A DNA stretch of 64,000 bases, from positions 23,045,964 through 23,109,963 of the forward strand of contig JAVGWX010000018.1 of assembly GCA_036924085.1 (NCBI GenBank). The letters are read 5' to 3'. The stretch is from Ariolimax columbianus. Lineage: Eukaryota > Mollusca > Gastropoda > Stylommatophora > Arionidae. Made by a program: the position numbers and the translations under genes. Within the stretch, counting starts at the first letter, position 1. Each line of letters begins with the position of its first letter. Below are positions 32,125-43,239 of the stretch, one piece after another. The notes below the pieces were generated by a model. The model had not been told where the DNA came from and searched no databases. It saw nothing but the letters and a program-made list of their open reading frames with translations.

Positions 32125-32965
32125 CTCTTAAACGAACTTCTTTTCGCAGACGATCATGCTGTCATAGCAACTTCAGAAATACAATTCCAACAACATATTG
32201 ATTAACTACGTACAGCATGTAAAAAATACAGCATGAAAATCAACGTAGAAAAAAAGCTGAGGTCATGACAAAATCTAGACAAGCAGGACAAACCAATATA
32301 CTTTTGTGCAAAGCAGCAAATCAAACAGGTGAAAGATTTCACATTCTTAGGGAGCCCGTTATCAGGAATAACTACAATACTTCATTGCACGAATAGCTAC
32401 AAATAGAGCTTTATACAACACGATTTTCGTCCAGAGCCTATGATCCAATGTCAAAACGACTCTAACTTCAGTTGATATCCAATGTCAAAACGACTCTAAC
32501 TTCAGTTGATATCCAATGTCAAAACGACTCTAACTTCAGTTGATAAAAGAACAAATCGTAACAACAGAAATGAAACCTGCGAAAAATATTGGGCGTAACA
32601 AGGAGAGACAAGATCAGAAACGTTGATATCAGGAGACTGGTGGGAGTACCACCAGTATTAAACTACATAAAAAAGACAGCAACTAAAACGGTTTGACCTC
32701 GTAACAAGCATACCACGACACAGTACTCCCCAACAAGCAATGCTATTTAGATTCAACGGATTTAAAGCAAAGGGCAGACCACGAAAAAGGTGACTTCCGG
32801 AAATACCTGGGGTAGTGAATGCCACTGTGCATGAGGCACACAGACAGGCTCGTTCTAGCGATCTCTTCATAACCTGACCCTGAAAGGCAAATAAGGATTA
32901 GCGAAAAGAAGCTCATGCAGATCGCAAGTGCGCAAAAGTACTGAACGCTACTAAAGAGCACATTA
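32125..32965 (+). pseudogene. LINE RT thumb and C-terminal remnant
   Basis: Reads LLNELLFADDHAVIATSE (the catalytic FADD motif intact), CKKYSMKINVEKK, then after breaks DIRRLVGVP, VLNYIKK, QQLKRFDLVTSIPRHSTPQQ and FNGFKAKGRPRKR. A 34-base segment (ATCCAATGTCAAAACGACTC, then TAACTTCAGTTGAT) is triplicated at about 32446-32543 inside it. The element ends where the DNA transposon at 32971 begins. Confidence 0.7.
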
Positions 32966-33559
32966 ATGAGTATAGTTCGTCTTTTAATTCATAAGCACGA
33001 TCCGAAGCAATTTTCTACAAAATTGCATGTCATCTCCAAATGATTTTTCGCATGCAGCTTTGCAATTTCCATGACTCTAAAACATTAATATTATTTAGTC
33101 CATAGATGTTAAGAATTTTGCACATTGGCGAATTTCTTTGATTTTTCAGGACCATTGCAAAGAAATTTATTCAAATTTTAAGATTTTACACTACGCAGCT
33201 TAATTTCTCGTCGTATTTTGTTCATAGGCGTATCTGCTTAATGGCTTGATAGATCAATTGGATTGTCTGTATTGACCTTTATGTACAATTCTAAAAATGG
33301 CACCAATATGCAACAGTTAGTGCATCCCTTCAGTCACCATTAGACCCCAACGTTGTATCAGCTGCGCAACTAATTTAATGTTGCTTAAATCATTTGAATA
33401 TTGAAATGTCTTTGTTGTCATTGTATGTACACTTAATTGTTTTGATAAACAAATGCTAATTCATCCAAGTCTACTAATCAGTATGTCCACCAAAGATTAT
33501 ATTAATCATTCCGAATCTGTCGATTCAAAGAGGTTGATAATTGTTACTTGCTGGACAAA

Positions 33560-34500
33560 TTGTAATCCATCTCGTTGTCAGTACTGTTCTTCTTCCCGTA
33601 GCACATGTTCAACACACTTCTTCCAGAACTGAATGTCTATTTTTGAAATGTGCTCACGTGTCAGCACTTCAACGTCACACATTTTAAATGTCCTGTTCTG
33701 TTCAGCAACTTGTCCTTTGACTTTAGCCCACATAACCTAGATATGGTTTAGATGCGCATGATATGTGGGTAGTCGCAGAGAAGTGTGACTGTACTCTTCA
33801 ATGATTTTGTCAATATGATACACCTTTGTCTTATTTGTCTTTCTCACAAGCTGCAATAGCTCGGGCTTCAAATACGTGTCGTCAAAATTCACTTTTTCTT
33901 TAGCTACCCATGTCATAATTTGAGCTTCTGTATTTGATACAGTTGGTACTTTGTCTTTCTCTGATACTGCATTTTGATAGTACGCAATATCCATTACTAG
34001 GCATGACGGTCTATCCAGAATTGGAAACATCGTTCGTCACCCAGTGCCCAAAATGTGTCCATTCATTTCAGTGTACCGTCGGGACTTTTTGATTGGAAAA
34101 TAAGTTCAGTGTCATGAAGAAGTCCATTTTCACTACTTCCTGCAAACGCTAGTATAATGCGCTGCCCTTTACTGCTTGGAATTTGTCTTTTCTGTTCACC
34201 GTCAACTTATTGCCATAATTTAGCGTAGGTGTGGTGAGCATTGAGCCAGGATTCGTCCAAGTATACAAAATCCTAGCCTTGCCTACGCCGCTCACGTATC
34301 TGTTTCGTGTATTTGCTTCTGTCAGCAATCAAATGTGGATTTTTACATAAAATATTTCTGCCGCCTGAAGTTTTCCTGAATGTAAAGCCGGCGGCTCTTA
34401 CAATTTTCTAAAGAGTACTTATGGAAATCTCATACTGCAGCCGGATGCTAATTGCGTTTAATGACATCTCTGTCCAAATCGTCAGTTTTCCTTTTCCTTT
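33560..34500 (-). pseudogene. DDE transposase, Tc1/mariner superfamily with long D-to-E spacing
   Basis: Minus-strand reading in order: RKRKTDDLDRDVIKRN (near 34490), AAGFTFRKTSGGRNILCKN (frame-shifted pieces), VYLDESWLNAHHTYAKLW (first catalytic Asp), PSCLVMDIAYYQNAV (second Asp), LRLPTYHAHLNHI, then a stop at 33737-33739 where related transposases have the acidic residue of LNPIE, then VMWAKVKGQVAEQN and FWKKCVEHV. Eighty-three residues separate the second Asp from that stop position, far more than the 34-41 of classical Tc1/mariner but near the DD82E-type group reported in this superfamily. A further minus-strand frame (35212-35035) precedes the SINE insertion. Whether it belongs to the same protein is unclear. 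Confidence 0.7.
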
Positions 34501-34512
34501 CTTGCTTGATAT

Positions 34513-35022
34513 ATTTATTAAATTGTGTTTGCCCTCGCCTTATTCTACAAGGTGGTGTGCGTTGCACTATGATTTTATTGTTATGCCTGTCAACTCAGTG
34601 CATCCAACTTCGGCATGCATTTTATTTAAGGGTCAGGGGACGGCGTGGGCTAGTGGTTAAGTGACACGGCTCACAACCGAAGGTTCTGGGTTCGATTCTT
34701 ATCACAGCACCGGCCGTTACCTCAGTGAAGTAAACCCTTAGAAAATGTAGGAGTAAGCAGACCCTTACATAAAATGCATGTTGAAGTCGGATGCACTGGA
34801 CCAACAGGCGCAAAATAAAAACTACAGTGCACACACGCCGCCTTGGAGAAAAGATAAATAAGGCGAACGCAAAAAAAAAAAAATTAAGGGTCTGCTCCCT
34901 CCTGCATTTTCTATGGGTTTGCTTCCCGGGGTAACAGTAGGTTATGTGAGGATGAGTGAACCCAGAACCTTCGGGTTGTGAGGCGTGTCACTTAACCACT
35001 AGCTCACGTAGTCCCCTTGAAC
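34513..35022 (-). mobile_element. Outer family B SINE, split by a second SINE
   Basis: The tail and body (34513-34625) and the head (34893-35017) are parts of one minus-strand family B SINE. It has an exact 12-base duplication CTTGCTTGATAT at 34501-34512 and 35023-35034. It inserted into the DNA transposon between two pieces of minus-strand coding sequence. Confidence 0.85.
34635..34883 (+). mobile_element. Inner family B SINE, full length
   Basis: A complete plus-strand copy. It has GGGGACGGCGTGGGCTAGTG (A box), a B box (GGTTCGATTCTTATC, slightly damaged), AGACCCTTACATAAAATGC, the central GAAGTCGGATGCACTGGACC block, and AAGGCGAACGC plus 13 A bases. A 9-base duplication TTAAGGGTC (34626-34634 and 34884-34892) shows that it inserted into the outer SINE. 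Confidence 0.9.
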
Positions 35023-35034
35023 CTTGCTTGATAT

Positions 35035-35557
35035 GAGTCTTGTCCAATACAACGGTAAAAGGATGATCTATCCAGACCGAGCGGAATTGTGTTCCTTTCT
35101 CTGGGTCATGAATATGGCAATATAAATGCCCCATCTTAGATTCCCTGCGGAATAACTTATATCGTAAAACGGTAACCCTCTGCATTGTTATAAATGTACA
35201 CTTCAAAATCATTTGAAATTGATATCAATGTAACTTTTGTAAAACCAATTATATGTCACAATAGCAACCCACGAACTATAATATCGTGATATACCTATAA
35301 CTAACCACAGTTTCGAATGAATGAACTTGGTTGTTTTCCGCACTTGACGAAGTGTCTAATTTGTGCACTAACAAATAAGAAATTTGTTTTTAACTCAGCT
35401 TATTTGAATATCAGAACATTTATTTTTTAAACAGCACGACTGTGTACCGCAAATATGTTAAAATTATGTCTAATTCAGTGAGGTTGTTTTTAATATAGCC
35501 TAATGAATACATTTTTTCAAAATACATCAAATTTCTTAGACAAAACAATATTTACCT
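35035..35557. other. DNA transposon interior, 5' side
   Basis: Between the SINE complex and the right TIR. A minus-strand frame to 35212 is open but unrecognised. 35220-35557 is AT-rich. Confidence 0.35.
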
Positions 35558-35764
35558 AACGTCATGGATATTCTAAGGCTGAATGCGAAAAATCATTTTG
35601 ATAGGGCATGCAGTTTAGTAGAAAAATGCTTCGAACCTCATGAATTAAACGACTTTCTATAGCATTGAATAGTTTCATCGGTGCTGGACTCTACGGCAGA
35701 ACGTCTAAGCGATGACTGTTATCCAGACTCACCAGTTGACCCAGCTGCAGACAGGGCTTATTGT

Positions 35765-36125
35765 TGGTGTTGTTTGTTGTTGTTTAATGCCCACAATGAG
35801 TAATTTTGCTATTTTGTGCTCCCTAAAAAGGGCGTTGAGTGGCGGGTCGTAGTAGCTTTCTTCACGTCCCGAGCGTGCTGATGAAGGTGGACCGCAACCT
35901 CCAGGCGGTTGTGCTATTCTTGGCTTCATCTGCGTGACACTCACTGCTACGGGGATTACGTCGATCCACATCTCGTCAGCCAGATTGCCTGAAAACAGCA
36001 TCTTTTCAGTGAACGCTACATGGAAGAGAGACTGGTTTTGGTCAGTATATTGTGCCTAACCCTGACTCGGGAACCTGGTCAGAATGGTATGCCTGGTCGG
36101 ACTAACGTCTCAGTTCCCCAATGTA
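35765..36125 (-). mobile_element. Family A retroposon
   Basis: TTGTTTGTTGTTGTTTAATG, CCCACAATGAGTAATTTTGC, GGCGTTGAGTGGCGGGTCG, GAGCGTGCTGATGAAGGTGG and GGTCGGACTAACGTCTCAG in family order. Confidence 0.65.
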
Positions 36126-36379
36126 AACTTAGCTTACTATTAAGGAAGGAAAGTCAAAGAGGAAGGGAACTGGCTATCCTGCCTCATAAAAGCCACGATC
36201 TAGTAAAATACAGTCTCTAACGCTTTATCTGCAGTGTCTACTATGAGACTACACGTAACATTACTGTTACAAAGGACATTCTTCTGCTTCGCTTGCTGTC
36301 AAACTTCCACGGCATTTACTCTAACAAAGGGAGCAGTCAGCTCAAGGTTCCCGACATTGACATACGGCTTCTCCTGCAT

Positions 36380-36705
36380 TGTTGTTGTTGTTTACGAATG
36401 CCCCCAAAGAGTAGATTACTCTTTTGTGTTCCTTGAAATGGACGTTAAGTGGTGGGTTGTAGTAGGTTTTCTCATATCCCGAGCGTGCTGGTGAAGGTGG
36501 ATCTGGGTCAACCAGTTGGCTGTGCCCGGGTCGGCTTCATCTGCGTGTCGCTCACTACTACGGGGATCAAGTCGATCCCTTACCGCGTTAGTTAGACTGC
36601 CATGAAAACAGACCGTTTCCAGTGAGAATTTCGAGGAAGCCGAGGTGAGGGTCTTGGCCAGTATATTTTGCCTGACCAGACGTTAGTCTTCCTCCTCAAG
36701 GCTTT
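36380..36705 (-). mobile_element. Family A retroposon
   Basis: TTGTTGTTGTTTACGAATGC, AAGAGTAGATTACTCTTTTG, GACGTTAAGTGGTGGGTTG and CCTGACCAGACGTTAGTC. It lies about 250 bases from the copy at 35765-36125 in the same orientation. Confidence 0.7.
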
Positions 36706-36854
36706 TCCATTCTTACTAATAATTTACAGATATTTGACAAGTGTTATTCCAACATAAAATATGACACAAGTGCACCGAGTTGTTCTGCTTATTATTTTTT
36801 TTTAAATAATGATTGTATTTCAAGTAAATGTTATAAGTTTGTATATTAACATTT

Positions 36855-37165
36855 AGTCAGTGAATCCTAAGATTGGTTGTAAGGTTGTCTGAATATGTCT
36901 CTACATCTGACTGTATCATCTGGTCAGTCAATCCTAAGACTGGTTGTAAGGTTGTCTGAGTATTTCTCTACATCTGACTCTATCTTCTGGTTGGTCAGTC
37001 CTAAGACTGGTTGTAAGGTTGTCTGAGTATTTCTCTACATCTGACTTTATCTTCTGGCTGGTCAGTCCTAAGACTGGTTGTAAGTTTGTCTGGACATGTC
37101 TCAACATCTGACCCTATCTTCTGGTTGGTCAGTCCTAAGACTCGTTGTAAGGTTGTCTGAGTGGG
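36855..37165. repeat. 67-base tandem repeat, about 4.6 copies
   Basis: The anchor CCTAAGA.T.GTTGTAAG starts at 36866, 36933, 37000, 37067 and 37134, a constant spacing of 67. The unit also contains TGTCTGAGTATTTCTCTACA and TCTGACTCTATCTTCTGG. Confidence 0.9.
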
Positions 37166-38295
37166 ACAAGTTCAGTGGCAGGCATGTGCCAAAAGTGGGT
37201 TTCAGTTGCGGTAGTCTCCAAACCCACTTGGCCACTGTAGTCTTTAGCGATACTTAGAAAGGTGGAAGCTATTTTTTTAGCCGGACAGTACGCAAACAGG
37301 TGAGACAGACATTTCTCGTCGGAGAGTTCAGTCAGAGGTTAGTTACATTGATCATTTTTACTTTAACAAAACCGGCCTAGATTTTCATTGTCAAACTATC
37401 AGATTGTCGAAATGTTAGATGGTCAGTTTTACTTTAGTTATTATTCACAATTTAGTGCGATATTTCTACAGATATCACGTGTAAGGCGGTTGTTTCAGCC
37501 GTGAGGGAAGTTGTGATTCAGAGGGATAGTTCCTAAAACTGCTAGCTAGATGGGTTCGATGGAGGATTAGATCCACCAAGGCAGTAGTGTTTAGGTGAAA
37601 CAGGTAAATTGGTAGATGGTTTGAGTTATTTAAGATTTGGTGACAAGTTATCACACGAAATTGGAAGAGGTTTAGGACCGTCCATGTGGTATTGTCCAGA
37701 GAACACCGGAAGGTTGGTGGGGCTCCAGAAACGGGGAACTGGGCATATTGACAGGCGGTGCAGGCCAAGCAGTGACACGAGCTGCCAGCTGGTCAAAGGG
37801 GTCGGGACAGAAATACCTCGTGACCCGCGGCAATGTTGGATATGTGGTGCTTAGAAAGGAGCATCGGGGATTTAAAGCCCGAAGCGCAAAGCATTACATA
37901 CAGAGCTGGCCGGGAGGTTTTCCACTGTGGTGTTCTGTGGGCATTGCACGCTATTGCCTGATGGAAGGGAAAGTGAACTGACACCAGCAAATGAGAGGAA
38001 GAATGGACAGGAAAGTCGTGTGGGAACTTTGGTTTAGCCAAACAAATACTTACTGGGTGTAAGTGTGCAATAAGCTCAGAAGTATGCACTAATCGCCCGT
38101 GGACGAAGCTGTAGTCTGGTCTACAGTAAGTTTCAGACACTTCCAATGTTTGTTTTTTCATCTTTCTTTGCTAGAGCTCACGTTTAAGCACTCATACAGT
38201 GCAACTGGCTATACATGAGTAGCGATCGTTCTTTTCCTTAGTTATATCTTTTAACTCGTCGATACGAATAATTAATGTTTTTATCTTAAGGTCTT
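37166..38295. other. No recognisable gene
   Basis: An imperfect hairpin (AGTGGC...AAGTGGGTTT and AAACCCACTTGGCCACT) lies at 37190-37250. Short open frames at 37475-37981 show no familiar domain. I cannot classify this stretch. Confidence 0.3.
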
Positions 38296-38299
38296 TTTT

Positions 38300-39070
38300 T
38301 TTTTTGCAAACGCGATCCTGGTCTTAATTTCTGTATCACCCAGAGCATCTTCTGTTATGCTATGCACTAAATATGTGAACCTACTGTACTTGTTCGATTA
38401 TTTCTCCACTGATGATTATATGCATTTGCTTATTTTGTTTGGCAATTATCATAGTCTTTGTCTTCAATGTGTTTATTTTCATGCCAAACTCTTGGGATGT
38501 GCTGCTACTTTTTTCAAGCAGCCGTTGCAGCCCCGTTGATGTTTCTCCCACCACGGATTCTCCATCGATAAATATGATGTCATTAACTTTCATGCCATTG
38601 ATTTAGATACCCATATTAATACTTTGGACAACGTTTTACATCGTTATCTCAGAATATCCGCTATAGAGACTCGATGAAAACAAGCAACCCTGTCGTTCAA
38701 ACAGTGATATTGAAACTGGATCTGTCTGTACTTCTTTGATAGATATAATTGCCTTTTGATTTTCCACCGGATTAATCTAATGTTTCGTCTCTCGGTTCAT
38801 ATTTTCTACAACATCTGAAAAAATGTGTTACATGAATAAATGCTTTCTTGTAGTCAATAAAGCAGATAAATAGTGGCCCCACTTGGTCGATCATTCTTTC
38901 TGCGATAAGCCGCAATGATCCGTTGGCATCCCGTGTACCTCTGTCCCTGCAAAATCCGAACTGCTTATCTGTTAGCACCTCCTCTATCTTGCCATCGATT
39001 CCGATCTTAATTATCTATAACAGAGTTTTAGATGCATCTGATAATAAGCTTATCCCCCGGAATTGGCCGC
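38300..39070 (-). pseudogene. LINE reverse transcriptase remnant
   Basis: Minus-strand reading gives LTDKQFGFCRDRGTRDANGS and FICFIDYKKAF (RT palm, 38978-38820). After a gap and stops come NDIIFIDGESVVGETSTGLQ (the YADD-type motif degraded to FIDG) and GMKINTLKTKTMIIAKQNK. The region between is partly deleted. Confidence 0.65.
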
Positions 39071-40070
39071 AGCCGGTTGCATTCGATTATGTTTATTTGG
39101 TAAATGGATTGTTATTGGTGTGTTTCTTTAGCCATATTGCATTGAAGTAATTATCATTCACATGCTTAAAAAGTAAATTATATAAAGTCTCCTGCTGTTT
39201 TGAAGAACTCGATGTGTATCTCATCTTTTTCTGAAACTTTGTTGTTCGAAACTGAGTAAAATGCCCAATACAAATTCTTCTCTGTTTACAGGAAATAGCT
39301 CTTCTTATTTCTTGATTCTTGATTCTAGGAACCAACATCCACACCGTAAGTGCTCTGTTCTCCGTTCAAGCAGCCAGTCAAGCGTTGTATCAGTGGTTGA
39401 TTTCGTGTTCTTTGGAAATTTCCAGACAGGACACTTTCTCCACTTTCCCCTAGCCCCTCCCAAATTTACCATCCTCTGTTCCAATGCATTTTCGCGACCT
39501 TCTGTCTCTTTACCATGCTGTAGAGTATCCGTAACTGTCCTTATGAACGCACCAATGTATCTCCTGCATTAGCGCGTCGTTCACTACAGAAAAGGTATGT
39601 CATTTAAAGATCTGTTGACTTAATGCAGGCCCCGATCTCCATATAGTTCCTTAATATATTCTTTTCATCTATAATTGTTTCATTTATTGGCCTGTATGTA
39701 TATATCAATGTGTTAATCTATGTTGAATCAATCAAAACGTTTATCACCCCCTGTGGAGCATATGTCTTTAACAAATGCATGCCAAGTTCGCCTGTTATTG
39801 GCAAAACATACCAGCTCACTTTGATACTTGCCTCAAACTCTCTTCATCTGACGGAGAAGGTTGCCTCTACTCCTCTTGCCTCTGCTATTTAAGTGTGTGG
39901 AGACTGTCTAGTAATGATTTTAGCTTGTATGACCTATCCAACGACAATGCCTCCTCTTTGTGTCCTGTTTTATCGGGTTCTGTACAGTTTATCCCCACAG
40001 ATCCACATGTGACATCATCAGATTATTTCTATCCTTTTACTCTGCGCGATGTTCTTGCGACCTCTTGTGG
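39071..40070. other. No recognisable gene
   Basis: Several short frames exist on both strands without recognisable domains. The 3' part (from about 39740) leads into a retroposon tail at 40075. Confidence 0.3.
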
Positions 40071-40074
40071 CTAC

Positions 40075-40260
40075 GGTAAAGACATGACACAAACTCGTTC
40101 TATACAGACTCTGCAGAGTCTTCTAAACCAGCATAATGACATTAAGCTAAGCTAAGCTAAATTAAGCTAGGCTAAGATAGGCTGGGCTGGGCTGGATTGG
40201 GTCGGGTCGGGTCGGGTCGGCCCTTCTATTAGGTTAGGTTAGGTTAGATTAGGTTAGAGC
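40075..40260 (+). repeat. Retroposon end (family L) with drifting 5-base repeat
   Basis: TATACAGACTCTGCAGAGTC and TTCTAAACCAGCATAATGAC match 41885-41985. After this comes a continuous period-5 array: AGCTA, then GGCTG, GGTCG and finally GGTTA units to about 40255. Confidence 0.65.
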
Positions 40261-40633
40261 TGTGTGAGCAGTATCTTGTCATGTTTAGTGGTTTATGCTG
40301 AAAGCCTTTAGAGACATTTTAAGTGAGTATTTAAAGCACCCCTCCCCCCTTTCTGGGAGAGTTTGTCCTTCTGCATCTCACTAACTTACATAATGCCTGC
40401 AGGAGCTCTCACTAGGTTAAGTTTATAAGGCGCTTCGACTAAGCGTGTTTCATGTTCAGGTCTTCCATCAGTTGGCTCCATGTTTCTGTTTTCGAGTCTG
40501 AAATGATATATAGAAGATCTTCCCCAACATTAGATGGTCCACGTAGCTTCGCTATTGCTTAGTTAGTGAAAAAATAAACAGACTGATAAGTGTTGTTAAC
40601 GGGACCTCTGATTGATATTTGCAATTACAATTT

Positions 40634-41382
40634 ACGAGGCGTGTTCAAATGAAACCGGACCTAAGTGCATAAAGTCAACATAAGTACGATGCACATGATG
40701 ACGTCACTTCTGATGTAAACCGCACATACCAACCGTCAAGTTTGCTAAATTTCTTTATCCTCCGACTCATAGTTTCCTCAGCAGACCTTTGAAAACATGG
40801 TGGGTATGATACGGAATCCGCCCAGAGTTGATCAATTAGCGGTGATTCGGTTTCTAACAGGTGAAGGTTGTCGTCCAGTTGACACTCATAGCAGAATACA
40901 GGCAGTGTATGATGACATCAGTGTGGCGAACGCAAGCTCCGGCGACGGTCCACCCAAATTACTGCATCAATTTTGGCGATGCATCTTCTGACGCAACAAT
41001 ATTCGACTTGATCTGATGTAGGAAGATCTTTCGTCAACTCTTGTCTTTCTTTAAACGTCGTTGTCCAGTTCTTCACAAGTGTCACGACACACTTTTTGTC
41101 ACCATACACTGCCTACATTCTGTGTTGAATGTCAACTGGTCGTCATTTTTCAGGTTTTAGAAACCGAATCACTGCTCACTAATCAACTCTGGATGGATTC
41201 AGTATTACACCCGTCATGTTTTCAACGGTCTGTTGGGGAAACTATGAGTCAAAGGACAATGAAAATGTGCAAACTTTACAGTTAGTATGCGCTGTTTACA
41301 TCAAAAGTGACGTCATCATGGGCATCGTACGTATATTCACTTGGTGCAATTAGGTCCGGTTTCATTTGAACACCCCTCGTGC
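40634..41382. mobile_element. Palindromic (foldback) mariner derivative, copy 2
   Basis: Same build as 19913-20648. The left arm reads GMIRNPPRVDQLAVIRFLT and GEGCRPVDTHSRIQAVYDD. The right arm on the minus strand reads MYGDK, KNWTTTFKERQELTKDLP and AKIDAVIWVDRRRSLRS. The ends are GGCGTGTTCAAATGAAACCG and CGGTTTCATTTGAACACCCC. The inner joint (GGCGAACGCAAGCTCCGGCG) is the same as in copy 1. Confidence 0.8.
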
Positions 41383-41524
41383 ATGGATGCTCCTTTCGTA
41401 TTCCAATAATAAATAATTGTAATGGAGCTTCAAGTTATATTATTATGCTTTATTATGGTATGTTAAATTATATAGCAATATGTTACACCATGTAAAGTTA
41501 TGTTAGGGGTGGATTGGGGGGGGG

Positions 41525-41990
41525 GGGTGGTCAGTGGTCTTGGGGTAAAGTGTCCGTCTCAGTGCTGGAGGTGGCGGGTTCGAATCACGATGGAAACTGG
41601 GATTTTTGTTGCATGTGTATCTTCTGGTGAAACTTTTTCTGATCTCTGGGTAGTGAGATCGGGCTCCTGTGTTCAATGTCGAGCACGTTAAAAATCCCTT
41701 CGCAATTAGACATCGATAAGCAAAAATTCTAGCTAAAATAAATGTACCCAAATAGTACGTGTACCTTCCCTCGGGTGGCTGGTTAAGAGCAGCTATATAT
41801 GGCACCTAATTGGCTGCGGGTCTACTTAGCTCTAGTGTTTCAGTCTTTTAAGATAGACTAGCACATCAATTAAACCACCCTCCAAGAATTGTATACAGAC
41901 TCTGCAGAGTCTTCTAAATCAGTATAAAGATGTTCAGTTAAGTTAGACTGCAGAGTCTTCTAAGCCAGTATAAAGATGTTAATTTAAGTG
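41525..41990 (+). mobile_element. tRNA-derived SINE with family E and family L segments
   Basis: An A-box-like TGGTCTTGGGG and a B box GCGGGTTCGAATC at 41532-41586 form the head. The 3' part contains CTACTTAGCTCTAGTGTTTC and CTAGCACATCAATTAAACC, related to family E (minus-strand sense), then family L sequence (AGACTCTGCAGAGTCTTCTA twice). It may be one composite SINE. A G run of about 12 bases precedes it (41516). Confidence 0.6.
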
Positions 41991-42127
41991 CTATGTTAAG
42001 AAAAATCAACTGACTTCCTGCAACCAAACCTTTGATGTAACATAATGAAGCAATGTGATGTCGGGGCGGTAGCTCTATCCAGTAACATAAAACAACAACA
42101 TACCCAGAAAAGTAATAGTATACTACA

Positions 42128-42375
42128 TAACAGGGGATGGCGTGGGCTTGTGGTTAAGTGGCACGGCTCACAATCCGAAGGTGCTGGGTTCGATCCCGAT
42201 CACATCACCGGCCGTTACCCCGGGGAAGCAAACCCTTAGAAAATTCAGGAGGAAGCAGACCATTACATACAATGCATGCTGAAGTCGGATGCACTGGGCC
42301 GACAGGCGCAAAATAAAAACCACAGTGCAACGCATACCGCCTTGGGGAATGAAGAAATAAGGCGAACGCCAACAA
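42128..42375 (+). mobile_element. Family B tRNA-derived SINE, full length
   Basis: Head GGGGATGGCGTGGGCTTGTG with B box GGGTTCGATCCCG, then GGAAGCAAACCCTTAG, GCATGCTGAAGTCGGATGC, and AAGGCGAACGCCAACAAAC. No clean target-site duplication was found. Confidence 0.85.
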
Positions 42376-43235
42376 ACAAACAACAAAATATAGTACACAA
42401 TCGAAGAGGATAATACTGAGTACGCAGATCAATGCAAGTGGTACCTGTGATGGAGGGAAGGGGCTTCTATCACCTTCTATAATAATAATAATAATAATGT
42501 CGCTTGGGCATCAAAGGCCCGTTTCGTCGAACGACCACTAACGTGTCAAACTGCCAAGACAATGACCTTGCGTAGCTTGTCGGCCGAAATCCCTACAGAC
42601 TCCCCTAGTGGAGCCAAGTACTCTGCTGCCTTGGAATAGTGGCAACGAGGAGTATGTGTTAGACCAATGTTTGTGTCAGACCTTCTGTGTCTGTCTGTGT
42701 CTCACTCCCTGTTTTTTCGTGTTCCGCCCCCGAGACCACTGGATTGCATCCACCTCAGCGTGAACCTTGTCATCCTGAGAATGCGTGGTTGGGAGGAGTA
42801 TCGTGTAAGCTCCGGTAAAGGAGGCGCGGAAGGAAGGCGGCTTCAGTCCGAGCAGAGAGGTCCTTGAGTAGTGATAGCATGGAATGAATTATGGGTGATG
42901 TTAAGCAGAACGTCGAACGCCATCTTAGATCGGGTTTCCCACGATTTAAGCAAGGCATATAATGCAGCGAAACCAGAATAACAAACAAGATAACCGATCG
43001 AAAAGACATCAATTCCACAGAATAAAGTCCTGTATACCACCTGGTGAAGGAGTTGTAAATTATTATCCGAACAAGAACCAGCAAACAACATAAAACGACA
43101 CAAGCACAAGAGCGAGTCTGGAGCGGAGTCATTCAGGCGTGGCCATCACGTCGTAAAAGGATACTAATGGAGACTAAAGAGGGTCGCACATGAAATTGGC
43201 AATATCATCACGAAAAAAACGTCATTTTAATCAAC
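42376..43235. other. No recognisable gene
   Basis: A short ATA microsatellite lies at 42480-42500. Open frames on both strands (42667-43132) show no domain I recognise. Confidence 0.3.
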
Positions 43236-43239
43236 CACT

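Larger units (their letters stand above)
32971..35661 (-). mobile_element. Tc1/mariner-superfamily DNA transposon with about 100-base TIRs
   Basis: The left end (about 32971-33080) and the reverse complement of the right end (about 35558-35661) align over roughly 100 bases: CTTTTAATTCATAAG versus CGTTTAATTCATGAG, CGAAGCAATTTTCTAC versus CGAAGCATTTTTCTAC, TTGCATG versus CTGCATG, AAATGATTTTTCGCATGCAG versus AAATGATTTTTCGCATTCAG, and TTTCCATGAC versus TATCCATGAC. TATAG stands at the outer edge of both ends. The total is about 2.7 kb, or about 2.2 kb without the SINE insertion. It lies at the end of a LINE fragment and carries a decayed transposase on the minus strand. Confidence 0.75.

Noticed and set aside
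37475..38161. Several overlapping frames as a possible host gene
   Set aside because: No recognisable domain, no consistent splice pattern, and comparable frames on both strands.
40222..40255. TTAGG-like units as a possible telomere remnant
   Set aside because: Only about four units at the end of a drifting period-5 array. Most molluscs use TTAGGG.
42128..42210. Possible genuine tRNA gene at the A/B boxes
   Set aside because: The same sequence with the same downstream body recurs in several copies with poly-A tails, so it is a SINE head.
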